Positions 23,061 through 35,643 of a DNA stretch of 64,000 bases are shown one piece after another (position 1 is the first letter of the stretch; each line of letters starts with the position of its first letter). Origin of the DNA: Bugula neritina (taxonomy: Eukaryota; Bryozoa; Gymnolaemata; Cheilostomatida; Bugulidae); NCBI GenBank assembly GCA_964035545.1, contig OZ037768.1:5943241-6007240 (forward strand), in the 5' to 3' direction. The notes below the pieces were generated by a model. It did no database searches. It was given only the letters and a program-made list of their open reading frames with translations, and was not told where the DNA came from. Made by a program: the position numbers and the translations under genes.

Positions 23061-26000
23061 AACTAACAACTAACTATAGATTAAGTTCATAACTTACAGT
23101 GTCTTTTAAATAGTGTTGATGAGAAATATTTTAGGCTATAGATGTTTGCACTACAGCTCTATTATAGCAATAATGGGTGTCCGCTATGGCATTATTATAT
23201 ATATAGCCTACTGTTAATGGAGGGGGGGAGGGGGGGAAAGTTTCAATACATCATTCCCTGCGCGCTTGAGTGGTCATAGTACTGTTATATGAATGTGAGT
23301 TCATGGAATAGGACATTATTTATAAGAAACCATTAGGGTTTACGAGATGTTAAGTTTCATCATCTGTAGCTGGTCAGGGCTGTCTAGTTGATGAGCACAG
23401 ATATTGCATAATTGTAATCACTTTTTTTTCATCTTTTTGTATATGCAATGAAGTGTGAGCTATCTCACACACCACATAGTAATAATTATATATTATTATA
23501 ATATTCTATTATAATATATGTAATGCTGTAAACCTTCAGGAAATGTTAAATAATTTATTTAACAATATAATAATAATAATAATAATATTTGGAAAAAAGT
23601 TTTGTTCCTATAATGAATTCCTGTAAGTTTTGAAGTGCTTTACTAAACCATATCTGCAGATTATATGGTTTCTTGTCAATAGTGTCCCATTCCATGAACT
23701 CGTATTTTAAGATGCGACTGATGAAATATGCATAATTGAGTAAACTATAGCAAAAAAACAATGTTGAAACCATTTCATCAGCTTTAATCATCAGCTTATT
23801 ACATTGCCAGCTCCACCTATCTGAATGCAAAAATATTATAAATGATTACTAATTGTTTAGCTGTTATGAGGCTTTTTTCACGCCACCTGATTATTAGACA
23901 CACAGTTTAATCATCTTATTGCAGTTGGCGTAGCTGAACTTCTTATAAACTGTTTGATAGCGTGGCAATATAATGTAATTATTATTCTTGCTGGCTTGTC
24001 AACGGACAGGTTTATATACTTGATAATTTAATAACACAACTGTGTTATATTCAAATTAATTAATCCAAAAATAGACATAAAAAGTCATTTTGCATTAAAG
24101 TTTTCTGGATTTGGTTAGAATGTAGTTGTTAAGAAATGGCCAGTTTCTTATTGGTCTTAGATATAGCATTGGAGAAGTTTTTATAAAATAGAGCTTTTTA
24201 ACTTCAATAAGCAAATTTTCCAAGCAATATAGTTTATAGCATGAAACTATTAATAATCAAATTTGAATTCAAATAAAATATTCACACATGACGTATTATG
24301 TATTAGTTACTAAGCTAAACTTCACTGTAGATAGTCCATAATGATAGTGTAGTTAATGTAGTGCAGTGATGCAATATAACACGTAACAGTTAACTTCTGC
24401 TGCATGTGACATCACACACAGTTTGCCTCATATAAGTCAGTGAATAGGTCATTTGAGGAATCATATATAATTATCTTTCATCATGCTTGTTCAATAGCAT
24501 ATTCCACGTGTCAGTACAACAGAGATCATGTTATACCTATGTCACAAACCTTGTTAAACACTCATGGCAATTGTTATTATTGTTTGTCACTATTTTAACC
24601 TATTAATATTAATAAACAAGAAATGAATCTACTCTCTAAAGTTTAATATAAAGTCTTGGCTACAACCTTGTTCTCTGTTTTACCATTTTATTTTCTAGCC
24701 TCTATCATTTCATTCCATTGGCTAGTTCATTATATGTGATACTATTTTATTGGCTAGTTCTGAGGTAAGTGAAGTCAGAGCAACGTACTATGTTAGTTTG
24801 CTCAAAGAAGGGTCTCTTTCTGATTGTGTATATATAATAGTCTTGTTACTGCTAGCTTTATGACTTATCTTCTCTTGACCAGGATTTTGTGCTCTTCATT
24901 TAGACACTATATAGTAGCCATTTTAAAGTGTCTAATACAATTTATGACATGCGGTTATTTACTTACTACCCATTTAGGGGTGTTATAAGTCAATAAGGTC
25001 AAAGGTTGAAATAAATTCTGAGCATGAAGCATATTTTGTTTTACATTCATAAAGTTCAATAATAATGAAACAATTTGATCTCAAAAAGCTGTCAGGATGC
25101 ATCATACATGCCATGTTTTTGTGTTCCCAAGCTCCTGTTTTGTTGTTATATCTAGCATATAAGAAGATAACAATGGACTATGTATGAAAGGTATATACAA
25201 CATAGAATAAGCAATGTATACTTGCAGTGTGTAATATGAAAACATCAATCATAACAATATAAATCTATATAATATAAATTGTATTATTATTGCAACATAT
25301 TTTGTATCTTCTGGTTGAAATATAGTAGACACTTATTAAGACTATTGCTAAGAAAATGTTATATTATTAAAATGTTTTGCAAGTCAGAGAGCTCAAGTAA
25401 CTCTCAGGGTTTCAAACTTTGCATAATGTCAAATATTTTAAATTTATAGCCATAGTTAAAATGTTCAATAGCGCAGAAATATTTTTTTCTGAGGGTAAAG
25501 TGGTAGCTATTGTATGATTACTTGTGCAGCTAATTCTATGTAATAAAAAGAGTTGAGGAGTCAACCTGAAACTCTTTATAAACTTTATGCTTTAAAATTC
25601 TGTAAAACGCGTAGTTGTTTTGACTACTGATATTTAAATGCAGCACCCACATACCTTAAAAAGTGTTCTATACTATTAATATTGCCATTTAGATAAAATG
25701 GATTGGATACTTATACATGTCATAGAGTTATCTTCTTTATCTTTATATTGACTAAACTTTTGTTTTACATTTTACCACTCGCTATAATTGTAAGTGTTTG
25801 TTGAAAGAATATGTATTTCATTTATTGTGTTTCGGTTAGGTGGTCTCATTAAGCTTTGATTGCGTTAAAAAGCTGAGGCTACGCTTGGTTTTGCCTAGCT
25901 GCGCTGCTGCCCTCGTACTCGCAGCTAGCAAGAATTGTATTAAAATTTGATTGGCATTTAAACTCGTCAGCATAACCTAAACAATAAGAACCACTACAAG

Positions 26001-26130
26001 TTTATCGGTATACTTAAAATATTATTAGTTTTATTATGTTGTTTTCATCTTTTCATTTTCATAGTTCCTATTATAATAATAATCAAAGTCTATAGAATAA
26101 ATTAGTACTAGTACTACCAATTCACTAGTA

Positions 26131-26154
26131 CAGTGTGAGTGTACACTCACACTG
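26131..26154. repeat. 24-bp perfect palindrome
   Basis: CAGTGTGAGTGT followed immediately by its exact reverse complement. It lies about 0.85 kb upstream of the NEK11 start codon, in a stretch that also holds a second palindrome with the same CAGTGTGA core at 26289-26309. Confidence 0.85.
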
Positions 26155-26288
26155 TGACTGTAGTAGTATACATAAATTTAAATAAATTTATTATTTATAT
26201 TTATTACAGTCATATAATTTGATGTTATAGTATCAAGCTATGATTATAAATATATACAAATAATGAAATTGAAATAGTTATAATGGCA

Positions 26289-26309
26289 ATCAGTGTGAAT
26301 CACACTGAT
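26289..26309. repeat. 21-bp perfect palindrome with related core
   Basis: Ten-base arms ATCAGTGTGA and TCACACTGAT around a single A. The arms share CAGTGTGA with the palindrome at 26131, so the two may be copies of one element or of one binding site. Confidence 0.8.
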
Positions 26310-26997
26310 GATTAAACTATTGATTAATAATAATATTATTATAAATATTAGCATGGGCGTGATGGCGATTTTTTTGCAAATAAATTGAATGCCTCTTAGC
26401 TTTTAGGGTTTCTTGACCGTAAGCGGCACAATTTTTTTATATTTTATTAAGAGCATTTTGAGTTTTATAGCTGTCAGTTAATATAACCTCAATAAGCTGC
26501 TTACAATTTGAATTAAATCATAAAGGCAATAGTCTTTGACTGCATAAGTACACTGCCTATGTTTTTACATTTCTAATATATAAACTTCAATTTTTTTACT
26601 AAACCTGCAAATTTAGATCAAAACCATGGCAATTCAAATTATTAGTTGGTCAAATCAGTATATGGTTTAAATAAAAATCAAGTAAAGAGTCAAAGTGATA
26701 ACTTTATTCAAGACGTAGTCAGTTTAATTGAACCCAACAAGTGACATGAACCAACTTTCATTAAATTGGAAATGTTTGATGGAGTATAAAACCTGTAGTC
26801 TTTTACTAAATAGTTTTAATAATTTATTGAAATCAGCTAACAGTTGCATATATGTAGCAGTATTCAATTATTGGTACTTATCAGGCATACTGCAGGTTGA
26901 AAAATAGAATAAGCTATTTTGACTGAAAACAAATTGGTATTCGGTTAAATTTATGTATGTTTTAGGACAAAAAGTATAAAACAGTGGAGGTGAAGCA

Positions 26998-29900
26998 ATG
27001 GAGTTGCCAAAGAAAATTCCTCGAAGTGTATTATCAAAGTCAGCCAAACTTAGTGACACACCAGATGATAAAAAACGAGTTGTAGTCAATCGATATAGAA
27101 TTGAAAAAAAGCTCGGCAGTGGTAATTTTGGCACAGCATATCTTGTCAAAGATCTTAAAACACAAGATTTAAATGAACAGCTGTAAGTATAAAACTCCTC
27201 TTTTGGTTTATTTAGTCTGTGACTGTGAACATTCTATTGTAGCACCAATTTGTGTTTCTTGAATAAACATGGCCGACATTGTGGCATTGGCCAACTCATG
27301 CAACTCATTGTTTTGTTAGCAAAGTACTCAAACAGATTCCTTGCGGAGAGCTGCAACCGGACGAGACAGTTGATGCCATGCATGAAGCCAAACTACTCTC
27401 CAAGTTAGAAAATTCTGGCATAGTAAAGTTCTATGACAGTTTTTTGGAAGGGGAATTCTTTTGTATTGTTACAGAATACTGTGAGGTAAGAGGGTGGAAA
27501 CTAGATAATAACTTTATCTTACAAGATCTGTTTATATCAAGTTGTGTACTAAAGAATGTACTTATTCTTGGATTTATTTTTTTAATATTTTTACAAGGCC
27601 TTATCACATAATTAAAGTAAAGTTAGATTTAATATAAGTGATATATTTTGTATTAAAAATTACATGTTTTATTACCAAATTATTGGCTAGGATTAGAATA
27701 TTCACTTATATAATTCAGTTGCTATATTTTCATAGTAATAGTTGTTTTCCAGGGAGGTGATCTGGATGAATATGTAGTTAGAATGAAGAAACGAGGGCAA
27801 ACAATTCCTGAAAAGCAAGTAATGGATTGGACTGTGGAGTTACTGATGGCAGTTCATTACATGCATTGCCGTCGAGTGTTGCACAGAGATCTAAAAGCCA
27901 GGTTAATATTTACAGTATATTTGTGGTTTGAATTATAGCATAATTTTAAAAACTATTTTATTTCTTCAAGTTTTTATTTAGTAGAATATAAACTCAAACA
28001 TTTGGAAATCATGTGTGACTTTTAAATGCTTGTAGGAACATATTTCTGAGAAATAATCGAATAAAAATTGGTGACTTTGGCATATCAAGAATCCTAATGG
28101 GTACTGCAGATATGGCTACAACATTCACAGGCACTCCGTATTATATGAGTCCGGAAGTCCTTAAACATGAGGGATACAACTCCAAATCAGATGTCTGGTG
28201 CGAATAAATTTTTATAATCATCTTGAAACAGTATTCTTCTACATAAATAACAACGCATAACTTCTATCTAGTAACAGTTTATCTGATACTAAGTTGTATC
28301 TTACAACTATCCATCTTGTAATAACACTTGTACTGTGTGCAGGTCTATCGGGTGCATTATATACGAATTGTGCTGCCATCGTCATGCTTTCGAAGGTCAA
28401 GGTCTAATGGGTGTGATGTACAAAATAGTTGAGGGTGAATGTCCATCTTTACCGGATAAGTACAGCAAGAATCTTCACAGTCTGCTCAAGAAGTATGAGT
28501 ATACACACGTTGCTATTTATCTTAATAGTCTTATCCATGGTATTACTTCTTATAATTAGCCATAAGACCATTTAGACAATTTTGGGTTAAAATCATTTAA
28601 TTAATGCTTTGTAGAATATTTACAAAAGATCCCAAAGAAAGGCCATCAGCATCAGAAATCTTGAAAATTTCATTTGTTTCGCACCACATGGAGGTATGGA
28701 TATTTACAGCTATATTAATCACTTTGGTCAAATTTATTCACATTATGTTATTATAATATTATATTATAGAGTCTATTGTATTCATAGTAAGCTATAATAC
28801 AATACCATATTTATATTTGAACTAACAATGAGTATTTCTTTGTTAATTGTTTCCCAATGCATGATTATTGGGCTTCTTGTTTTGTTTCTTACAGAAAATG
28901 AAACTGAATTCTGAAACAGACTTTAATATGAATCAAGCTGAGGATGAAGCAAAGGCCATAGAGTTAACTTTGTAAGTAAGAAGTCATCCTAACACAGTAT
29001 GTTACAGTAGCAAAAATACACTGCGCAAAACTCATACACAAAGCTAAAATTTCAGCTAAATACATTTGTACATAATACAATGTAAGTAATGCTACAAATG
29101 TGTAGAAGGTAATATTTATACAAACAGTTTCAGCTGTAGATATGATGATTCCTGGCAACTATTTTGATTTAGCACTAAATATTTCTGTCACACATCTTTC
29201 AGTTTGAGGGGTTTTGTAGTTTCTATTCAATGATGATAAGCTAACAAACATTATTAAACTGTAAACAGTATTTTGTATATTGTATATTTGAATAGTTCTA
29301 ATTAGGTTGACATCTCTCATATAAGCTACAAATGTTATAAAATGACTTTAAATTATCCTTTATTAAGAATTGATTGATATACCGTTGGCCATCCAGTGTT
29401 GGAATATAGTACACCTGCTATTTGTATATATTATGATAATTAACATAGTGGTACATGATGTCTCAGTGAACTTTTAAATTTTAATAGGCAGAAGAAATAT
29501 CACATGAAGGATTTCCAACCCAAGTCAGAAGGTGGCAATGCTAAACATCTCACTCCTCGTGAGCGAATGAGGTTGCGGAAGCAGGAAGAGGCGGATCGGA
29601 AAGCAAGAGAACTCTCGTCAGTTTGAATATTTTTCTAATTATTTTTAAAGCTCCAATTAAAAACATAATCACATACCTACAATACTAAACTGCTTTTTTA
29701 TGATTGGCATGAATTATAATGCTCATCGCTTTATCTTTTTCTTAGGTTTTTAATCATTTTGTCAACAATAAAAAAATACTTGATTTCAATTTGGACAACG
29801 AATGTGTATAAACAGTAACACAGTGTGTACATACAATATTCTATATGCTGTCATGTGCAACAGGGAAGCAGCTCGAGAAAACCTCCACGGCAATATGACT

Positions 29901-32900
29901 CGTAAGCAATACTTTCAAGAGAGAAAGCGGCAGTCTGATGTGAGTTTCTCTATATCATCCAATGCTAATGTATCTTTTTCTAGCCTATGTTACCCTCTTC
30001 TCATCAAGTTCTTCAACAGCTAGGAATTTCTTTGACATATATTTTTAATATTAATAATTTAAATGATTGTTGAAAGAATTCTGACATACACATTAGTAAT
30101 ATTTTAAGCTAGTTTAAGATGTGTTTGGGCATCATAAATGTTTGTTACAGCCTGCTCCTTGGTCAAACAGTGTGAGAAGAGAGAACACGTTTGTCCCGTC
30201 TACCGATGCCACATTCACAACTACTTCAGCATCATTCCGTCCTAAAACTGCTCCAGGTAACCAAAGTATCTGCTTTTTCCATAATACATTTCTTGTCCAG
30301 TTTATATAAACTATAAACGTACATGCGTAATTGCTTCTGACTTAATTTTCAAAAGTAATCTTCTCTACCTCTTAATGTTGCTATTAACAGTTACTGTTTT
30401 AGATAAGACAACACAAAAACATTACTTTACTTATAATTTATTTAAATATTCAGCTGCATGATATAATTATATTTTGTGTTTTATAAACTCATTTATTTAA
30501 TTTGGATAGAATTTCCTGATAATAATCGTGAGTTGTTTGAAACTCAAGAAAACGAAGACGGAACTTTGGGTAATTTGCCAAACCAATTGGAGTTGCACAT
30601 CCTTTTTGATTCCTTCACTGTATAGTTTTGTAACATCTGCTGTTTTAGTTAATAACCTCAGGCGTAGTGCAAAGACTTTAAATGTAATCGTTGTTTTCAT
30701 GTTGACCTTCCCGGTTTGTTTAGTAGCCTTGCCAATATCTGAACTTGGGTATTGTAATCTGGAGAATAGTTCTCTTCTCTTTCACTACAATGCATCATTC
30801 AGTGTAGTACCATAGTTAATGCTGGTATTTCATTTACACAATAACTAGGACTTCAATATACAAACTTTGCTAGCAATAATAAAAATATACACAGCCCTGT
30901 GGAGTATAATCATCTGCTACAACAAAACCAGATCTGACTATTTGTATTATTTTCTTCAAGTATATGTTCCATTTAATAGCACTAGTGCTTGTCATTTATG
31001 ATTGGACAATCTGCTTTCATGGTTTATTTCAGTTGAATGTTTTGATACAAGTTATTTTTTTCTGCACTTGAACAGTAAAATTCAAAAACTAAATTAGCTA
31101 TATGCATTGTGTAGGCATCAAGTGTATGATTCTTTGTGGATAATTGTGCCAAATAAAACTTAAAGGATTGCTCTATCTTAGTTTATTACAATCACATTAT
31201 AATTATGAACTATAATCTAATGTGTATGCAAACAATTGTGACTTTGCAAAGGGATATATGCCTAGAAAACAGCTTTTCAAAATTCCAATTTTGAGGGAGG
31301 TAAAATTTTCAGCCATGAAAAAGAATAGCCTAATACGTGACGTGTGAACGCCAGTAACTATGCTGCACGTGCTAAATATAACGCTAGTATTCAAGGTTGC
31401 TGAGCGCAACATCAACCAATAACGCTCAAGCAGTTACAGTGCGCTATATAGGTCAGCTTTGGTGCGCCTGTAATATTGCACAATCTGACCTAGTTTAGAT
31501 CGATCGCAGGCATTCATCCTAAAGGATGCATGTTTTTGCAATGCTTTTTTCTATGTTTACAAGCAAAATATGGCCTAATGTTATCACATACATGTTATTT
31601 AACATGTCAAAAAACTATAGATTGAGATAATTCACATTTGCACTTCTATAAATATACAAATTACGAGCTGAAAGATCACATCTCACAGTCATATTTCTAT
31701 AGTTATTCATTTGTATAGTCACGTGACCAGCAGGAATGCTGGCGCTGTTACGTCACATTTCCCAGCTCATTTCAAAATCTGCGTTTTGGCTGTTACCAAT
31801 CTACACCCTCAACTTCAACTAACTTTTTCTACCTTTGGTCAAATGCTTTTTGTCAATGCATGCTTAGAAAAACACAATATTATGTGTGTTTGACCTAAAT
31901 GGCCATTTATTAGACAAGATAGAGCAATCCTTTAAAATAGAAAATACTTGTGAGAAGTTGGTTGTTTTTCCGAAGTACAAAGTTACTGACAAATATTCTT
32001 TTCACCACTTGGTGTTAAGTTTAAAATAAAATGTATGTTAGATGCTAGTGCCCTGTAAATTATAGTTGAATATGATGAAAGTGAAGGAAGTGATAATGAA
32101 GATAACGCCACGACTGTGATGTCACAACCTGTAAGCAGAACTGTACCTGCCAACACGACAGTCATACTCAAGTCCAGCAGACTTCTTGGCACTAATTTTG
32201 CAGCAGACGATCGACCAATCACTCCGATGAAGGACAGAATGGTTTATGACGTCAAACACTCGTCTCTAGACTTTAGAGATGGTTAGATTGTATAAATATT
32301 ATCTAATATCACAATACTTATGTAGTTTGAATTTTATTGTATTTCGTTTTGTGCCATTAATTTGGATGAAAGCAATGCTGTTTGGTTATTCTTATTAGTA
32401 AATTTATTTTTTTATCAGGGAGCGGTAGCTAGACATACTTGCTTAATGACTGATAATCAAATCTTATTAGAGTAATCTGGCTTTAACCGTTGAATGCTTT
32501 CACGTTGCTAGCATGTTTTGAAGCAGAAGTTCAGAACAAAGCCACTAGTATCAATGCTCTCGCGATAATTGAGACTAGGAATGGATATAATTTCAACTAT
32601 CTGAATGCATACTGTGACTGATTTAGGAGTGCCTGAGGACCCGAGGGTAGCCGAGACCTATTACTCACAGTTTGAGGAGTTTGAGGAGGACCGGGACACG
32701 TCTCATGAAAGTGGAAATTCTGGTGCAGTGAGAGACAGTTTTGAGAGCAGTGAAGGGGGTGATGAGGGTGAAGAGGTATCAAAAATATTTTAAATAAATA
32801 CATAAGGTATCACAAAATTTTTACAAGAGAGTGATTTGTTATTTTTTGTAAACGAGTATTCTCATGTTAGAAAACTTCTGTACTTGCACTCCCATGCTAT

Positions 32901-35643
32901 CAAACCTTCACATATTTAAAATATGCCTTTTTATTGGTGTATATTTTCAAACCAATTAAACAGGGCAACATTAGCAGCTGCCGAAAAACAAATTGTTGCT
33001 TTCAAGGCTTATTGTAGAGTTTAGTGCATACCTTTGTATACATATCATGAAAATATTCTTCTACTTTCATAGAATTTTTAAAAACTGGTTTTTCATCATC
33101 CTAAGTTTGGCACTAGAAGTTTTTTTATATGACAGCAATTCACATTTCCCACAATGTAGACTGTAATTACCATCACATAGGCAGTAAGAAAATTTCAATA
33201 GCACAAGCTCTGTCCAATTTGTATAGCAACCGCTGAGCATAAAATATGTAATAACTTTTTCATTTTGGTGGATTTGTGTGCTTGATAAATTGTAGAAGTA
33301 TGAAACCGAGAATGAGGAGGAATATGTAGAGACACCCGAAGAGGAGCTCACTGTGATAGAAAACGAGGCTACACACCATTACAGGGGTACTTTCAAAGCT
33401 AAGGGTACTATGAAATCTGGGGGTACATTGAAAGCTGGTGGTACTTTGAAAGCTGGTGGGACTTTGAAAGCTGGTGGTACTTTGAAAGCTGGTGGTACTT
33501 TGAAAGCTGGTGGTACTTTGAAAGCTGCCGTAACTCTTGGATATGGAGAGGAAGAGGATGAAATGATAAAACACATGGAAAATCATCTTTCCACGTTGAA
33601 AGCCTCAAACTATGATGACAACGATTACAATGGTTAGTTTCAAGATAATCTTTACTTGTTGAATTTAGATTAAGTGTACTGTAAAGTAAGTATACTGTAG
33701 TGTAAGTATACTGTAAAGAAAGTGTAGAGTATAGTAAATATACTGTAGAGTAAGTATACTGTAGAGTAAGTGTAGAGTAGAGTAAGTATACAGTAGAGTA
33801 GGTATACTGTAGAGTAGGTATACTGTAGAGTAAATGTAGAGTAGAGTAAGTGTACTGTAATGATTCCTTTACTGTTTGTATACAGTTTTCAGGAAGAATA
33901 TTTTTAAAGTAGCAATAGTAAAAAGAATATATATTTTTATTTCTGTTACAGAAGACACGATAACCTTAGCTGACGATACTGTTGCAGGAGCCTTTGGCCC
34001 GACTGCTAGATCTATAAAAATTAGGAATCTTAGAAAGTATCCTTTTCTGCAAACTCAGTATTTACTACTAGAAGTTAGAATGGAGATTGAGGTCACCTGG
34101 TCACTGTGGTCCTGCGCGGGTGGCGGGTTTTTGCTTGATACCAAGTTTTACCAGACATCTCTATCGAAATCGATCTTCAGCATCTGCGCCATCTAGATCG
34201 AGCCATCTAAGGTCTGAGTTTATTGTATCACACCATCTTTGCTTTAGTCTACCCCTAGGTCGAACTCCCTCAACTGTCATCTCTGACACTCTCCGGATGT
34301 CTTCCTCACTTTCTCTTCTTCTAACATGCCCATACCACTGCATTCGTCTTTTCCTCATCAGGTCTTTAATCGGCATCACTCTTGCTTCTGCTGTTATTTC
34401 CTCATTTGGCTTATGATCCTCTAAACTGACATTCAAACTGTATCGCAGCATGCGCATCTCACATGATGACATCTTGTCCGCCAGAGGTTTTGTGATAGGC
34501 CAAGTCTCATTTCCGTATAGTAGGGTTGGTCTGATAGCTATTTTGTAAATCAGCACTTTGAGTTTTGTGGGCATTTTCTTGTCACAAAGCACACCAGACA
34601 GCTCTCTCCACTTATTCCAAGCCTTGGATATTTTCAGCTCAACCTTCCTCCAGCAGCCTCCCTCTTGGTGGATTGTTGTGCCCAAGTACTTGAATTTGGA
34701 ACACTTAGGCAGGCTTTCTATAACCTGACTACCATACTTCTTCATCCCGATGTTTTCTTGGTCTCCAACTGCTGGCAGATGCTCCGTTTTCTTTCGCCTT
34801 ATCTTCAATCCTGCTGCCTCTATTTTCTCTCTCCAGATCTTTAACCTTCTTTCTAATCTCTCTCTATTACTGTCGCACAGGACCAGATCATCGGCAAATA
34901 GCATTGCCCATGGGCTGTCCTCGTTTATGTCTTCTGCTAGGACATCCATAATTATGATAAATCGCAGCGGGCTTAGTGCCGATCCCTGATGTAATCCGAC
35001 TTCAATTTGGATTTTGCTTGTTTTAGCTAGGCGGTGGATGATCTTTGGTCCATTCTTGTTTAATTCATCATATAGGTTTTCTGATGCTGCTTGTTTTGCT
35101 ATGGCTACCTTTTCCTTGCTTGTCTTGTTCCGGCTGGTGTATCGTTCTCTTGCTTCTTCTTTGTTTTCTTCACTTGCTATTTTCAACTCTTTCCATGCAT
35201 CTCCTTTTTCTTTTACTGCTGACTGTACTTCTTCATTCCACCACCAAGACTCTTTCTCTAGGTACTTTCTTGTCAATGGAGATTGAGGTAAAACTGCATA
35301 TTTAAATACTATATGCAGCTTCGCCTCAATCTCGGTGCTAATTTCTAGTCAACAGAGTCCACTGTGAGACTCGCAACTTGTGCAAATCTATTAAGTATAT
35401 TATTTGCATTTCCTTGACAATAAGTTTAGAAATGGAGAAAGTAAGTTGGGAAAAGAAGCATTCAAGAAAGCTTACGAGTTTCTAAAACACGCTCGCTATG
35501 GTGACGACGGTGCGACCTCAACGGTAGATGAAAGTCACATTATGTCACAGCTAAGGGGGATAACTCCGCATATTAGTGAGTGCTTTCTTATAGATCAGCT
35601 ACTTTTTCTAGAGAAACAAGCAGATATAGACAAGTCTAGCTGA
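26998..35643 (+). CDS. NEK11: NIMA-related protein kinase NEK11
   Basis: Sixteen coding exons: 26998-27182, 27320-27485, 27753-27901, 28036-28197, 28343-28492, 28615-28693, 28895-28971, 29488-29616, 29864-29939, 30151-30256, 30510-30569, 32066-32281, 32627-32775, 33296-33632, 33952-34036, 35430-35643. They total 2340 bp, or 779 residues, and all phases agree. NEK11 is a Ser/Thr kinase that in vertebrates acts in the DNA-damage G2/M checkpoint. Kinase features: glycine loop GSGNFG (40-45), Lys66 (VLK), HRDLKARN (catalytic Asp163), DFG (Asp180), GTPYYMSPE. Family-specific regions outside the kinase: LTPRERMRLRKQEEAD (about 345-360), VPEDPRVAETYY (about 520), and a C-terminal domain KLGKEAFKKAYEFLKHAR...CFLIDQLLFLE, each matching human NEK11. 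Exon 14 adds a hexapeptide repeat not in the human protein. The start ATG follows an in-frame TAA at 26977 in the same exon. Human NEK11 is about 645 residues. The extra length is in the acidic linker. Confidence 0.95.
31160..31935. mobile_element. ~776-bp terminal-inverted-repeat (foldback) element in NEK11 intron 11
   Basis: The ends are perfect 20-base inverted repeats at 31160-31179 and 31916-31935, starting TTAAAGGATTGC and ending GCAATCCTTTAA. Weaker inverted similarity continues inward: TACGTGACGTGTGAACGCC on the left against the complement of GGCGCTGTTACGTCAC on the right, about 180 bases in. This suggests long imperfect inverted arms. TTAA at both extremes may be the target-site duplication, leaving arms that start AGGATTGC. 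It is less AT-rich than the surrounding intron and has no substantial ORF, so it is a non-autonomous element. The superfamily is not certain; a TTAA target is typical of piggyBac, but the terminal bases are not the usual CCC. Confidence 0.65.
33419..33526 (+). repeat. 18-bp coding repeat (GGTLKA)x6 in NEK11 exon 14
   Basis: Six near-identical 18-bp units encode GGTLKA. They are preceded by two decayed units (GTFKA, KGTMKS) and followed by AVTLGY. The unit is a multiple of three, so copy number can change without breaking the frame. The segment sits at about residues 610-645, between acidic linker sequence and the C-terminal domain, and is probably disordered. The alternation of Thr and Lys gives possible phosphorylation sites. 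That is inference. Confidence 0.9.
33672..33860. repeat. ~16-bp minisatellite in NEK11 intron 14
   Basis: A run of units close to TACTGTAGAGTAAGTA with many small variants (GTAGAGTAGAGTAAG, TACTGTAAAGTAAG). It starts about 40 bases after the exon 14 donor. Many units carry GAGTAAGT, a fair match to a 5' splice site, but none is needed for the gene model. Confidence 0.75.
34079..34093. repeat. target-site duplication, left copy
   Basis: AATGGAGATTGAGGT, 15 bases, repeated exactly at 35275-35289. The two copies bracket the LINE fragment in NEK11 intron 15. Confidence 0.9.
34094..35274 (-). mobile_element. 5'-truncated, internally deleted LINE (reverse transcriptase fragment)
   Basis: Inserted antisense in NEK11 intron 15 between exact 15-bp duplications. 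One open frame (35274-34161 on -, stop at 34163-34161) runs about 371 codons. It starts in the linker after the endonuclease (ESWWWNEEVQSAVKEK), then joins KIIHRLAK directly to TSKIQIEVGLHQGSALSP. The N-terminal half of the reverse transcriptase is therefore missing without a frameshift. Remaining parts: the catalytic FADDLVLC box, the thumb (KFKYLGTTIHQEGG), LLYGNETWPITK, and the C-terminal QWYGHVRRR...RPRGRLKQRW pattern common in RTE/BovB-type and related LINEs. The 3' UTR is about 65 bp, GC-rich, and ends without a poly(A) tail. The endonuclease is absent, so it cannot move itself. The intact frame and exact duplications point to a recent insertion. Confidence 0.9.
35275..35289. repeat. target-site duplication, right copy
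   Basis: Exact second copy of the 15-base word at 34079-34093. It marks the 5' end of the inserted LINE fragment, which reads on the - strand. Confidence 0.9.

Larger units (their letters stand above)
23061..26963. other. intergenic region between copy C and NEK11 (divergent)
   Basis: About 3.9 kb between the divergent starts of sulfotransferase copy C and the NEK11 gene, so it should contain both promoters. I see no convincing core promoter motif. It contains an (ATA)n run near 23570-23588, a short inverted repeat (CTAGCTGCG...CGCAGCTAG) near 25895-25930, and the two palindromes listed separately at 26131 and 26289. No gene is seen. Confidence 0.4.

Noticed and set aside
30528-30815. 95-codon open frame with a hydrophobic segment after NEK11 exon 11
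   Set aside because: It lies in an intron; exon 11 has a proper donor at 30570 in phase with exon 12, and the open stretch has no start or splice support.
33260-33608. Several open frames antisense to NEK11 exon 14
   Set aside because: They arise from the stop-free 18-bp coding repeat read on the other strand.
34750-35305. Overlapping + strand open frames with hydrophobic translations
   Set aside because: Shadows of the antisense LINE reverse transcriptase frame.
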